A DNA stretch of 5,951 nucleotides from CAYFVU01 sp964346645 (lineage in GTDB: Bacteria; Spirochaetota; Spirochaetia; DSM-16054; Sediminispirochaetaceae): contig CAYFVU010000147.1 in assembly GCA_964346645.1 (NCBI GenBank), positions 1-5,951 of the forward strand, given 5' to 3'. The position numbers and the translations under genes are program-made. Each line of letters begins with the position of its first letter. Positions within the stretch are counted from its first letter, which is position 1. This document shows, in pieces, positions 1 through 5,742 of the stretch. The notes beneath the pieces were generated by a model. The model saw only the letters and a list, made by a program, of their open reading frames with translations. It was not told the origin of the DNA and ran no database searches.

Positions 1-704
1 TACTCCCGCCGGCCGAATATCGTCAGCAAGAAGAGAAAGAGGTTTATGAAGTCGAGGTAGAGCTTCAGTGCGCCCATGATGGAGATCTTGATGTACTCCT
101 CCTCATTTATAGAGGCACCATACTGCTGATTCCACCGCTTTATCGTTTGCGTGTCGTAGGCGGTGAGGCCGAGAAAAACCGCCACGCCGATGTAGCTGAT
201 CATGTAGTAGAGCGCAGGACTGCGGAGAAACATGTTGATAAGCGATGCGATGATGATGCCCCACAGGGCCATGATCGCATAGTGACCGATCCCGGAGAGA
301 TCCCGCTTGGTGGTCATCGCGTAGAGGCTCATTCCCGCAAACATACCCGCTGCGGTGAAAAAGGCTAGCGAGATGGTGGCCCCGGTATAGGCGAGGAAGA
401 TCACCGAGAGAGTTACTCCGTTCAGAACAGCGTATGCGGCAAAGGCCATGGTGGCCGTGTTTGCCGACATCTTGTGGATTCGTGCGCTCAGGTACATCAC
501 GAGCCCGAGCTCCGCGATGATGAGCACGAAGAAGAGCATGGGCGTGCGGGCCAGCGACATGACGAGCCCCGTGTTGCTCGATATGCCCATCGCGATGACG
601 CCGGTCAGCGCGAGCCCTGCGGTCATCCACATGTAGACATTTCTCAGTATATTTCTCTCTCGTACCGCAGGCATGCTGAGTACTTGTTCCCTGGTTACAG
701 CCAT
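1..704 (-). CDS. Bax inhibitor-1 (BI-1/YccA/YetJ) family membrane protein, stop codon at window edge
   Basis: An integral inner-membrane protein of the BI-1 family (TMBIM; bacterial YetJ and YccA). Members with a di-aspartyl pH sensor act as pH-sensitive calcium leak channels, while others bind the FtsH protease, so the exact role here is unknown. The reading frame gives 234 residues, the usual bacterial length. About seven hydrophobic segments fall near residues 24-40, 54-73, 82-105, 110-130, 139-160, 165-183 and 210-229. The hallmark AYDTQ lies at residues 182-186 (Asp184) and LYLDF in the last helix (Asp218); these two aspartates correspond to the family's di-aspartyl pair. The protein ends in GRRE, and the two remaining bases read TA, so the next codon is probably a stop cut by the window edge. 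The start at 704-702 is supported by a GGTGAT Shine-Dalgarno just upstream. It is transcribed divergently from the phosphatase gene. Family assignment is firm. Confidence 0.93.
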   Translation of the reverse strand, partial: MAVTREQVLSMPAVRERNILRNVYMWMTAGLALTGVIAMGISSNTGLVMSLARTPMLFFVLIIAELGLVMYLSARIHKMSANTATMAFAAYAVLNGVTLSVIFLAYTGATISLAFFTAAGMFAGMSLYAMTTKRDLSGIGHYAIMALWGIIIASLINMFLRSPALYYMISYIGVAVFLGLTAYDTQTIKRWNQQYGASINEEEYIKISIMGALKLYLDFINLFLFLLTIFGRRE

Positions 705-708
705 TGCT

Positions 709-718
709 ATCACCCCCC
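709..718 (-). promoter_or_regulatory. Ribosome binding site of the BI-1 gene
   Basis: The minus strand reads GGGGGGTGAT, matching AGGAGGTGAT at eight of ten positions, followed by AGCA and then the ATG. This fixes the BI-1 start at 704 and extends complementarity to the anti-Shine-Dalgarno through the GGTGAT half. Confidence 0.7.
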
Positions 719-735
719 TGTCGTGGTATCTCCAT

Positions 736-764
736 AAAATCACACTTTTTTCGAGAGGGGTCAA
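736..764 (-). promoter_or_regulatory. Candidate sigma-70-type promoter of the BI-1 gene
   Basis: On the minus strand a TTGACC box (759-764, five of six to TTGACA) is followed by a 17-bp spacer and GATTTT (736-741). The -10 is weak (three of six) but is preceded by TGT, an extended -10 element. Transcription would start near 729, about 25 nt before the start codon. The -35 and spacing are good; the -10 is only plausible. Confidence 0.4.
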
Positions 765-952
765 TAACTTATTATTCGAAAACCGTGCCCCGGCCGGGCA
801 TGAGGCCGGAACACATGGCCGGCAAACAGGACGTGCAGAACGGCAGGCGGAATAGGCCCCCGGTAAAGCCGTCTAATCACCATTCTCTCAATGGAAAACT
901 TACATTCTCCTCACAATGTGCTCATATTTTCCTATTAAAGTCAGGTTCTGAG
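765..952. other. Divergent intergenic region between the BI-1 and phosphatase genes
   Basis: No convincing gene is present. The stretch 781-860 is GC-rich and holds three GGCCGG copies at 792-797, 804-809 and 817-822, the first inside the perfect 10-bp palindrome CCCGGCCGGG (789-798). From about 880 to 950 it becomes AT-richer, as expected for a promoter of the downstream phosphatase gene. The best pair I can see, CTCACA (910-915) and TATTAA (933-938) with a 17-bp spacer, matches consensus at only four of six positions in each box, so I do not call it as a promoter. Confidence 0.5.
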
Positions 953-960
953 AAGGAGGA
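953..960 (+). promoter_or_regulatory. Ribosome binding site of the phosphatase gene
   Basis: AAGGAGGA lies 7 nt before the ATG at 968. It decides the start: the open frame continues upstream to 704, but no other in-frame start has such a site, and the upstream translation does not resemble protein. Confidence 0.85.
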
Positions 961-967
961 AGAAGAT

Positions 968-2188
968 ATGATAACAGAAACCGATTATATCGGCAAAGTG
1001 GAGCTCAACACGGGCCTCCCCAGTCAGGCAATCGGCAGAATCGCATCTTCCACCTACTATGTCACGGAAGATACTCCCATCGAAACACTTTTCGAGATGT
1101 TCAACAATAGGGAAATGGACGTACCGGCGGTGGGGATTGTAGATGAGCACATGGTCGGAACCGGCGCAATCGTGCGGAAGGACCTCATTTCACTGCTCAG
1201 CCGGCCCTTCGGTCGCGAGGTTCTGAAGAAGCGGCCGGTAAAGAAGGTTAAGAAAGATGCGAGGAGCTTTATCACTTCTCAGCACATATTCGCGGTAAGC
1301 GACGAAATCCAGGAGAACGAGAGACTGGTGAAAGACGTTTTCTTTCTCCTCCACAACAAGGAGGGGAAGTTCATGGGCCTCTTCTCCACCAGGGATCTGC
1401 TTATTTACCTCTCCAACCTGACACAGAAAGACATAACCCTCGCCCATAACCTGCAGAAACGTATGGTTAAGGAGCGCCTCTCATTGCTGACTGCAGATCT
1501 CGAGGTAGCCGCCTCGGCAACCACCGCAAAGGGAGTCGGCGGAGACTTCTATTCACTCAAAAAGGTATCGAACAAGGACTGGATAATCTCCCTCTGCGAC
1601 GTCTCGGGCAAAGGAGTCGCCGCCTCGATCATCACGTCTATGCTCTACGGGATCATGGAGACCTTCGACTACCGGAGGGGCCTCGTCGATCTGGTCCGTC
1701 AGCTCAACCGCTCCATTTTCAGCACCTTTCACGCCGAGAAGTACCTCACGGGAATCTTCTGCCACTTAGACGAGACCACATCGAAGCTCAACATCCTCGA
1801 CATGGGCCACTCCTACATCATGCTGATCCGTAACAGGAAGATCCACAAGATACAGACCTCGACACAGAACCTCCCCGTAGGCATCACCGACGAGGTCGAG
1901 CCGCAGGCGAGCGCCCTGACGATGGAGAGAAACGACATAGTCATCCTCATCACCGACGGCCTCGCCGAACAGGTCAACTCATCAGGCGAAGAGTACTCCC
2001 TCGAAAGGCTCTACAAGATCGTAATAGACAACGAGGAGCACAGTCTGGAGGAGATCAGAGAGACCATTCTCAACGATTTTCACGAGTTCAAGAGGGACAT
2101 TCCATTCCACGACGATGTGACATTCCTCCTCCTCCGCTATCCAGAGGAAGAGGAGTTCGAAGAAGATGTGGAGTGGGAGGAGAGCTGA
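968..2188 (+). CDS. CBS-domain PP2C-type (SpoIIE/RsbU family) serine phosphatase
   Basis: A predicted cytosolic Mn/Mg-dependent phosphatase of 406 residues; family members dephosphorylate a phosphoserine on a STAS anti-anti-sigma protein. Residues 24-150 look like a pair of CBS repeats (roughly 24-85 and 95-150), often a sensor for adenosyl nucleotides. Residues 155-185 form a helical linker, and 186-391 are the PP2C domain. Metal-binding and core motifs are all visible: VGGDFY (Asp193), CDVSGKG (Asp211), DMGHS (279-282), ITDGLAEQ (Asp330) and HDDVTFLLLR (Asp382/Asp383). The protein ends in a strongly acidic tail, residues 393-406. No transmembrane segment is seen, so input is probably intracellular. 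The gene is convergent with the STAS/kinase fusion gene at 2265-3167, whose Ser55 is the obvious candidate substrate (inference). The phosphatase assignment is firm; the CBS call is moderate because the repeats are divergent. Confidence 0.9.
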   Translation: MITETDYIGKVELNTGLPSQAIGRIASSTYYVTEDTPIETLFEMFNNREMDVPAVGIVDEHMVGTGAIVRKDLISLLSRPFGREVLKKRPVKKVKKDARSFITSQHIFAVSDEIQENERLVKDVFFLLHNKEGKFMGLFSTRDLLIYLSNLTQKDITLAHNLQKRMVKERLSLLTADLEVAASATTAKGVGGDFYSLKKVSNKDWIISLCDVSGKGVAASIITSMLYGIMETFDYRRGLVDLVRQLNRSIFSTFHAEKYLTGIFCHLDETTSKLNILDMGHSYIMLIRNRKIHKIQTSTQNLPVGITDEVEPQASALTMERNDIVILITDGLAEQVNSSGEEYSLERLYKIVIDNEEHSLEEIRETILNDFHEFKRDIPFHDDVTFLLLRYPEEEEFEEDVEWEES

Positions 2189-2264
2189 GCCGCCGTCGCC
2201 ACCGATCAGTGTAGCTGCCCGGTGACGGATCGGCCGGCCTCGGATCGCCCGGTGACGATAGAGC
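2189..2264. repeat. Convergent intergenic spacer with 11-bp direct repeat
   Basis: The 76-bp GC-rich gap between the two converging stop codons carries GCCCGGTGACG twice, at 2217-2227 and 2247-2257, exactly 30 bp apart. A nested CGGATCG also occurs twice, at 2226-2232 and 2241-2247, and the palindrome GGCCGGCC sits between them at 2232-2239. CCGATC (2202-2207) can pair with GATCGG (2229-2234). No T-tract follows on either strand, so a canonical intrinsic terminator is not visible for either gene. Confidence 0.6.
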
Positions 2265-3167
2265 TCACTGGTGATTGTAGATCCTCTTCACCGCAACCGC
2301 ATTTCCCTTGTCGTTAAAGACTACCCCTTTGTTCCAGAACTCTACCGCTGCGAAGAGCGCGTTACCACCGTCCTCCTCGGTACTCTCCGCGGTCCTGTAG
2401 GAGACGTACTTGAGCATCTCGTCGAAGTCCTGCCGCTCGAAGGCCTCCTGCTTGCGGCGGAAGAAATCGTTCCACTCATCGATGTTACCGAATCCTTCGC
2501 CCTCGTCTTCCACGATGAGGTGGGCATGATTGGTGCTGAATGAGAACCAGATTTTCACCTTCTTGTTGGGATTGTTCTTGTTGCCGTGCCGTACCGCGTT
2601 CTTTATGATTTCGCTGATCTGCTGCTCGAGCAGGTTGATCTCTCGAATCTCCTTTGGTGCCTTCTGCACGATGATCTGACTGAGGTATCGCACCTTTTTT
2701 AGATCGAGGTTGAAATCCTTGTGATACATACCCTTTGTCTTTAAAAGGTGATGTTCGCTGTTTTGCTGGATACCTATGTAGTTGATATCGCTCTCCCCTT
2801 CACTCGGAGCAGGCTCCTTCTTCTGCTCGGAAATGCTGAGCCGCTCCTTGGCCTCGGCCAAATCCGAGACGAGGGGGAGAAAGCCGGTCAGCTTGGTGAA
2901 CTCTATTACCTTCTTTACCGCACCCCGTATGCCTGAAATAAAAAGCTTTCCTTCCTGCTTCCGCAGAGTCGTGTAGATCGAAATGATAGTCCCCACACCA
3001 GTGGAATCGATATAGGTGAGGTTCTCGAAATCTATAATAAAATTCGTAAGGCCCTGCGAATAGTAGGATTGGAACTGGTTCTTCAGTTCCGAGGCGGTGT
3101 ACAGGTCCATCTCACCCGATACCTGGATAATAAGTACATTTGATTCTTGTTCCGTAGTAATTTCCAT
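2265..3167 (-). CDS. STAS anti-anti-sigma domain fused to RsbW/SpoIIAB-like HATPase (partner-switch fusion)
   Basis: A predicted cytosolic regulator of 300 residues that combines two parts normally encoded separately. Residues 1-112 form a STAS domain (SpoIIAA/RsbV type) with the phosphorylation motif YIDSTGVG at 52-59, the acceptor serine being Ser55. A polar linker (about 112-140) leads to a GHKL ATPase domain of the anti-sigma kinase type. Its N-box is EIIKNAVRHGN at 186-196 (Glu186 the likely base, Asn190 the Mg ligand) and its G1 box is DEGEGFG at 221-227. The usual G2 motif GxGL is replaced by GGNALF (267-272), and about 40 residues separate G1 from it, longer than in RsbW, so the ATP lid is unusual. 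The ATG at 3167 is preceded by GGGAGGA. The neighbouring phosphatase gene supports a shared phospho-switch. Domain calls are firm; the target is unknown, and no sigma factor gene is present here. Confidence 0.9.
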   Translation of the reverse strand: MEITTEQESNVLIIQVSGEMDLYTASELKNQFQSYYSQGLTNFIIDFENLTYIDSTGVGTIISIYTTLRKQEGKLFISGIRGAVKKVIEFTKLTGFLPLVSDLAEAKERLSISEQKKEPAPSEGESDINYIGIQQNSEHHLLKTKGMYHKDFNLDLKKVRYLSQIIVQKAPKEIREINLLEQQISEIIKNAVRHGNKNNPNKKVKIWFSFSTNHAHLIVEDEGEGFGNIDEWNDFFRRKQEAFERQDFDEMLKYVSYRTAESTEEDGGNALFAAVEFWNKGVVFNDKGNAVAVKRIYNHQ

Positions 3168-3170
3168 AGG

Positions 3171-3177
3171 TCCTCCC
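3171..3177 (-). promoter_or_regulatory. Ribosome binding site of the STAS/HATPase gene
   Basis: The minus strand reads GGGAGGA, then CCT and ATG. The core is strong, but the spacing of 3-4 nt to the start codon is shorter than usual. Confidence 0.65.
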
Positions 3178-3188
3178 GGTTCTCATCC

Positions 3189-3217
3189 ATTATCTCTTCT
3201 TTCGTTATTCTTGTGTA
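3189..3217 (-). promoter_or_regulatory. Candidate promoter of the STAS/HATPase gene
   Basis: On the minus strand TACACA (3212-3217, four of six to TTGACA) and GATAAT (3189-3194, five of six to TATAAT) are separated by 17 bp. Transcription would start near 3182, leaving a short leader that contains the Shine-Dalgarno. The surrounding AT-rich sequence fits a promoter region. Confidence 0.4.
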
Positions 3218-3258
3218 AAAATTATGTCAGAACCTATTTAAAAACACCGCGAGTACGG

Positions 3259-3270
3259 TATACTCCCCCT
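3259..3270 (+). promoter_or_regulatory. -10 element placed for leaderless transcription of the RarA gene
   Basis: TATACT at 3259-3264 matches TATAAT at five of six positions. Its last base is 7 nt before the A of the ATG at 3271, where transcription itself would be expected to begin. The intervening bases are CCCCCT, and no Shine-Dalgarno is present. The -35 position (about 3236-3241, ATTTAA) is poor. GAGTA (3251-3255) and TACTC (3261-3265) form a short inverted repeat over the same element, which could instead be a repressor site. Confidence 0.45.
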
Positions 3271-5523
3271 ATGGAACTCTTCTCTCAGGACAACGGCCAC
3301 AGCAATACCCCGCTCGCCTATCGGATGAGCCCGCGCAGCCTCGACGAGTACATAGGGCAGGACCACATCGTGGGGGAAGGCCGGCTCCTGCGCAGGGTCA
3401 TTCAGGCCGACAGACTCTCCTCGCTCATCTTCTACGGCCCGCCGGGAACCGGCAAGACCTCACTCGCCCGGGTCATCGCCAACAGCACGCAGAGCGCCTT
3501 CACCACCCTCAACGCGGTGCTCACCGGGGTAAAGGATCTGCGGGAGCAGATCGACAAGGCGAAGGAGCGGCGCGAGCTCTACGAAACCCGCACCATCCTC
3601 TTCGTCGACGAGGTCCACCGCTGGAACAAGGCCCAGCAAGATGCTCTGCTGCCGTGGGTGGAGAACGGCACCGTCATCCTCATCGGCGCGACCACTCACA
3701 ACCCCTACTTCGAGGTCAACGCCGCCCTGGTCAGCAGGAGCAGGATATTCCAACTCACCCCGCTGTCGAAGGACGATCTCCGGGCCGTGGCAGAGCAGGC
3801 GCTCGAAGACCCGATACGGGGATACGCCAATTTCCGGGTCGAGTTCGAGGAAGGGGCCCTCGAGCACCTCATCGATGTGGCCTCAGGGGACGCGCGGAGT
3901 CTGCTCAACGCCCTCGAGCTCGCGGTGGAGACTACTCCGGAGAGCTTCCCGCCACGACACGGAGAGAGAATATACATCTCCTTCGAGGCGGCCGAGGAGA
4001 GCATTCAGAAGAAGGCGGTCCTCTACGACAAAGAGGGGGACTACCACTTCGACGTAATCAGCGCATTCATCAAGAGCATACGGGGCAGCGATCCCGATGC
4101 AACCCTCTACTGGCTCGCGAAGATGGTCCATGCGGGCGAGGACCCTCGCTTCATCTTCCGCCGCATGCTGATATCCGCCGGAGAAGACATAGGGCTCGCC
4201 GATCCGCATGCAATCTCGGTGGTAGAATCATCTGCCGCCGCCTTCGACCGCGTCGGCATGCCCGAAGGAAGGTACCACCTCGCCCATGCGGCCCTCTACC
4301 TGGCCACAACCGACAAGTCGAACTCCAGCCTCGGATTTTTCGACGCTTTAGAGACGGTAAAGCAGGAGCAGAGCGACGAGGTGCCGCGCCATCTGAGGGA
4401 TGCCAACCGCGACAAGCAGAGCTTCGGTCACGGCGAGGGCTACCTCTATCCCCATGCATACCGTGAGCACTGGGTTGCGCAGCAGTACCTGCCGGGCAAT
4501 CTCCAGGGGCGTGTTTTCTACCGCCCATCGAGCCTCGGATACGAGGGGCGCATCAAGGAGCAAGTCGACTCACGGAGGGAGGCGAATCTGGCGGCAATGA
4601 TAGGAGACGAGAGTCCGGAGGTGCTCACCTACTCTCCTCCGGATGATGAGAGAGCGCGCTGGCTCGCGCGGGTAGCCGACAACCGCAGCTCAGGGCTGCT
4701 GGAGCTCCGAGAGGAGGTATTCGAACTGCTCAAGCCTGCCCGACACCACCGCATACTCGACCTGCATGCGGACGACGGACTCTTCCTCTGGGAGGCGCTC
4801 AGGAGGGCGCCGGAGGGCGGTGCAGTCGGTCTCGTGAACAGTGAAGAGCAGGCCGCACACCTGCGCCGCTACGCCGAGGCCCTCGATCTGAGCGAACGGC
4901 CCGAGCTCATCGCCTCTGCACCTGAGCAGCTGAGCCCGGATGACCTCCCCCACCTATTCGACCGCGTCGTGGGGAGGAACTGCAGCACCAGGGCCAGAGA
5001 GAAACGGCCTCTGCTCAGAAGAATAATCCGGCTGCTCGCGGAGGATGGTACCGCCGTCCTCGCCGAAACCGTCCCCAGGAGGAGCCCGCGCCTCTCGGAG
5101 GTCTGCGATACAGGGGCGATGCCTCAGGAGCTCGCCGGTCTTCTCCTGGAAGCCGAGAGAATCCTCTACGACGAGTCCGACCTCGACCTCCTCGCCTGGG
5201 ACGGAGAAGACCTGGCGGAGGCGGCTCGCGCCGAAGGCTACGAAGGTATAGAACTGCGCTATCACCGGATGGAGGAGCAGCGGATAATAAGAGCCGAACA
5301 CATCCGTCGCTGGTTCTCCCTCGACACTACGCAGGGGGCCGAACGAAACCTCGCCGGGGCGGTATGGGAGGCTGCCGGCGAGACAGGAAGTACCGCAGGA
5401 TCCGGCGACCCCGGCGAACAGGTGGAGGCGCTCACGAACGAGCTCATTCGCCGCCTCGCAGACCGGGGCGTCCGGTGGTACAGCGAGTACGCACTCGTGA
5501 AGCTTCGTCGCAGTACTGCTTGA
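3271..5523 (+). CDS. rarA: RarA/MgsA AAA+ ATPase fused to a C-terminal methyltransferase-like domain
   Basis: Residues 1-430 are a complete RarA (MgsA), a DNA-dependent AAA+ ATPase acting at stalled replication forks and related to clamp-loader subunits. Walker A is GPPGTGKT (56-63), Walker B ILFVDEVH (109-116), sensor 1 GATTHNP (139-145; the family usually has ENP), arginine-finger region SRSR (155-158) and sensor 2 SGDARSLLNA (205-214). The C-terminal RarA signatures RGSDPDATLYWLAKM (271-285) and YPHAYREHWVAQQYLP (393-408) are present. Ordinary RarA proteins end near residue 440. Here residues 455-750 form an extra domain resembling a class I Rossmann methyltransferase, with RILDLHADDGLFLWEA (494-509) in place of motif I and FDRVV (563-567) near motif IV. 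The glycine-rich loop is eroded, so methyl transfer is doubtful. NCBI models include a 'RarA/unknown domain fusion' class that this seems to match. The ATG at 3271 suits the family N-terminus but has no Shine-Dalgarno. Confidence 0.93.
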   Translation: MELFSQDNGHSNTPLAYRMSPRSLDEYIGQDHIVGEGRLLRRVIQADRLSSLIFYGPPGTGKTSLARVIANSTQSAFTTLNAVLTGVKDLREQIDKAKERRELYETRTILFVDEVHRWNKAQQDALLPWVENGTVILIGATTHNPYFEVNAALVSRSRIFQLTPLSKDDLRAVAEQALEDPIRGYANFRVEFEEGALEHLIDVASGDARSLLNALELAVETTPESFPPRHGERIYISFEAAEESIQKKAVLYDKEGDYHFDVISAFIKSIRGSDPDATLYWLAKMVHAGEDPRFIFRRMLISAGEDIGLADPHAISVVESSAAAFDRVGMPEGRYHLAHAALYLATTDKSNSSLGFFDALETVKQEQSDEVPRHLRDANRDKQSFGHGEGYLYPHAYREHWVAQQYLPGNLQGRVFYRPSSLGYEGRIKEQVDSRREANLAAMIGDESPEVLTYSPPDDERARWLARVADNRSSGLLELREEVFELLKPARHHRILDLHADDGLFLWEALRRAPEGGAVGLVNSEEQAAHLRRYAEALDLSERPELIASAPEQLSPDDLPHLFDRVVGRNCSTRAREKRPLLRRIIRLLAEDGTAVLAETVPRRSPRLSEVCDTGAMPQELAGLLLEAERILYDESDLDLLAWDGEDLAEAARAEGYEGIELRYHRMEEQRIIRAEHIRRWFSLDTTQGAERNLAGAVWEAAGETGSTAGSGDPGEQVEALTNELIRRLADRGVRWYSEYALVKLRRSTA

Positions 5524-5578
5524 AGCTCTTTATATGCTTCTACTGCTGGAGCGACACTTTCCGGTTACCTACGAATAG

Positions 5579-5606
5579 AGAGACAAAATGCGAATCGCCT
5601 GTCTCT
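5579..5606. repeat. Inverted repeat downstream of the RarA gene
   Basis: AGAGACA (5579-5585) pairs with TGTCTCT (5600-5606), and an inner GCG/CGC pair (5590-5592 with 5596-5598) closes on AAT. It lies 56 bp after the RarA stop codon. It is followed by AAGAGG rather than a T-run, so it may be a 3' end-stabilising hairpin; a terminator is not supported. Confidence 0.4.
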
Positions 5607-5628
5607 AAGAGGTTGATGGCTGATAATA

Positions 5629-5664
5629 CTGATATGGCCATACGTTCTGATATGGCCATACGTT
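5629..5664. repeat. Perfect two-copy 18-bp tandem repeat with internal palindromes
   Basis: The unit CTGATATGGCCATACGTT occurs at 5629-5646 and again, without change, at 5647-5664. Each copy contains the 10-bp palindrome TATGGCCATA (5633-5642 and 5651-5660). The palindrome centres are 18 bp apart, so they are not on exactly the same helix face (about 1.7 turns). The sequence lies in a noncoding, AT-richer stretch between the RarA gene and the tRNA genes. A duplicated binding site or a simple replication-slippage duplication would both fit. Confidence 0.85.
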
Positions 5665-5675
5665 ATAGATAGGTG

Positions 5676-5709
5676 GCTGAACTGATTTTGCTTACAAAAT
5701 CATTTCAGC
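5676..5709. repeat. 15-bp stem-loop between the RarA gene and the tRNA promoter
   Basis: GCTGAACTGATTTTG (5676-5690) pairs with 5695-5709 with a single C-T mismatch (5682/5703) and a 4-nt CTTA loop. This is the strongest hairpin in the window. It sits about 150 bp after the RarA stop and 4 bp before a TTGACA box, so it could separate the two transcription units. A T-tract (5722-5726) begins only about 13 nt beyond the stem, so it is not a canonical intrinsic terminator. Confidence 0.7.
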
Positions 5710-5713
5710 TGAC

Positions 5714-5742
5714 TTGACAAATTTTTGAAAATTCGACAAAGT
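5714..5742 (+). promoter_or_regulatory. Candidate promoter of the tRNA cluster
   Basis: A perfect TTGACA (5714-5719) is followed 17 bp later by CAAAGT (5737-5742), a weak -10 with three of six matches. The spacer is very AT-rich and contains AATTTT-TG-AAAATT. The position, about 45-70 bp upstream of tRNA-His, suits a stable-RNA promoter. The -35 is convincing; the -10 is not. Confidence 0.45.

Noticed and set aside
103..735. 210-codon open frame on the minus strand
   Set aside because: It is an out-of-frame shadow of the BI-1 gene, with a His/Arg-rich translation and no recognisable domain, whereas the neighbouring frame gives a clean seven-helix BI-1 protein.
704..967. Upstream in-frame extension of the phosphatase gene by 88 codons
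   Set aside because: The extension has no Shine-Dalgarno, its translation is low-complexity and unlike any phosphatase N-terminus, and AAGGAGGA directly precedes the ATG at 968.
3097..3270. Longer RarA start 58 codons upstream
   Set aside because: It would overlap the start of the STAS/HATPase gene on the other strand, has no ribosome binding site, and adds residues absent from the RarA family; the ATG at 3271 gives the expected N-terminal length before the YIGQ motif.
3654..4466. 270-codon open frame on the plus strand
   Set aside because: It lies wholly inside the RarA gene in another frame, is rich in Arg, Gly and Pro, and matches no domain; this is typical of GC-rich shadows.
5364..5672. 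102-codon open frame running past the RarA stop
   Set aside because: Its first half is a shadow of RarA and its second half is noncoding spacer containing the tandem repeat; no ribosome binding site or domain supports it.
5629..5709. CRISPR array or transposon end
   Set aside because: Only two directly abutting repeats with no spacers are present, and no transposase fragment or terminal inverted repeat pair with target duplication was found.
5721..5726. T-tract of an intrinsic terminator after the 5676-5709 hairpin
   Set aside because: It begins about 12 nt beyond the stem, too far for a standard U-tract, and it falls within the spacer of the candidate tRNA promoter.
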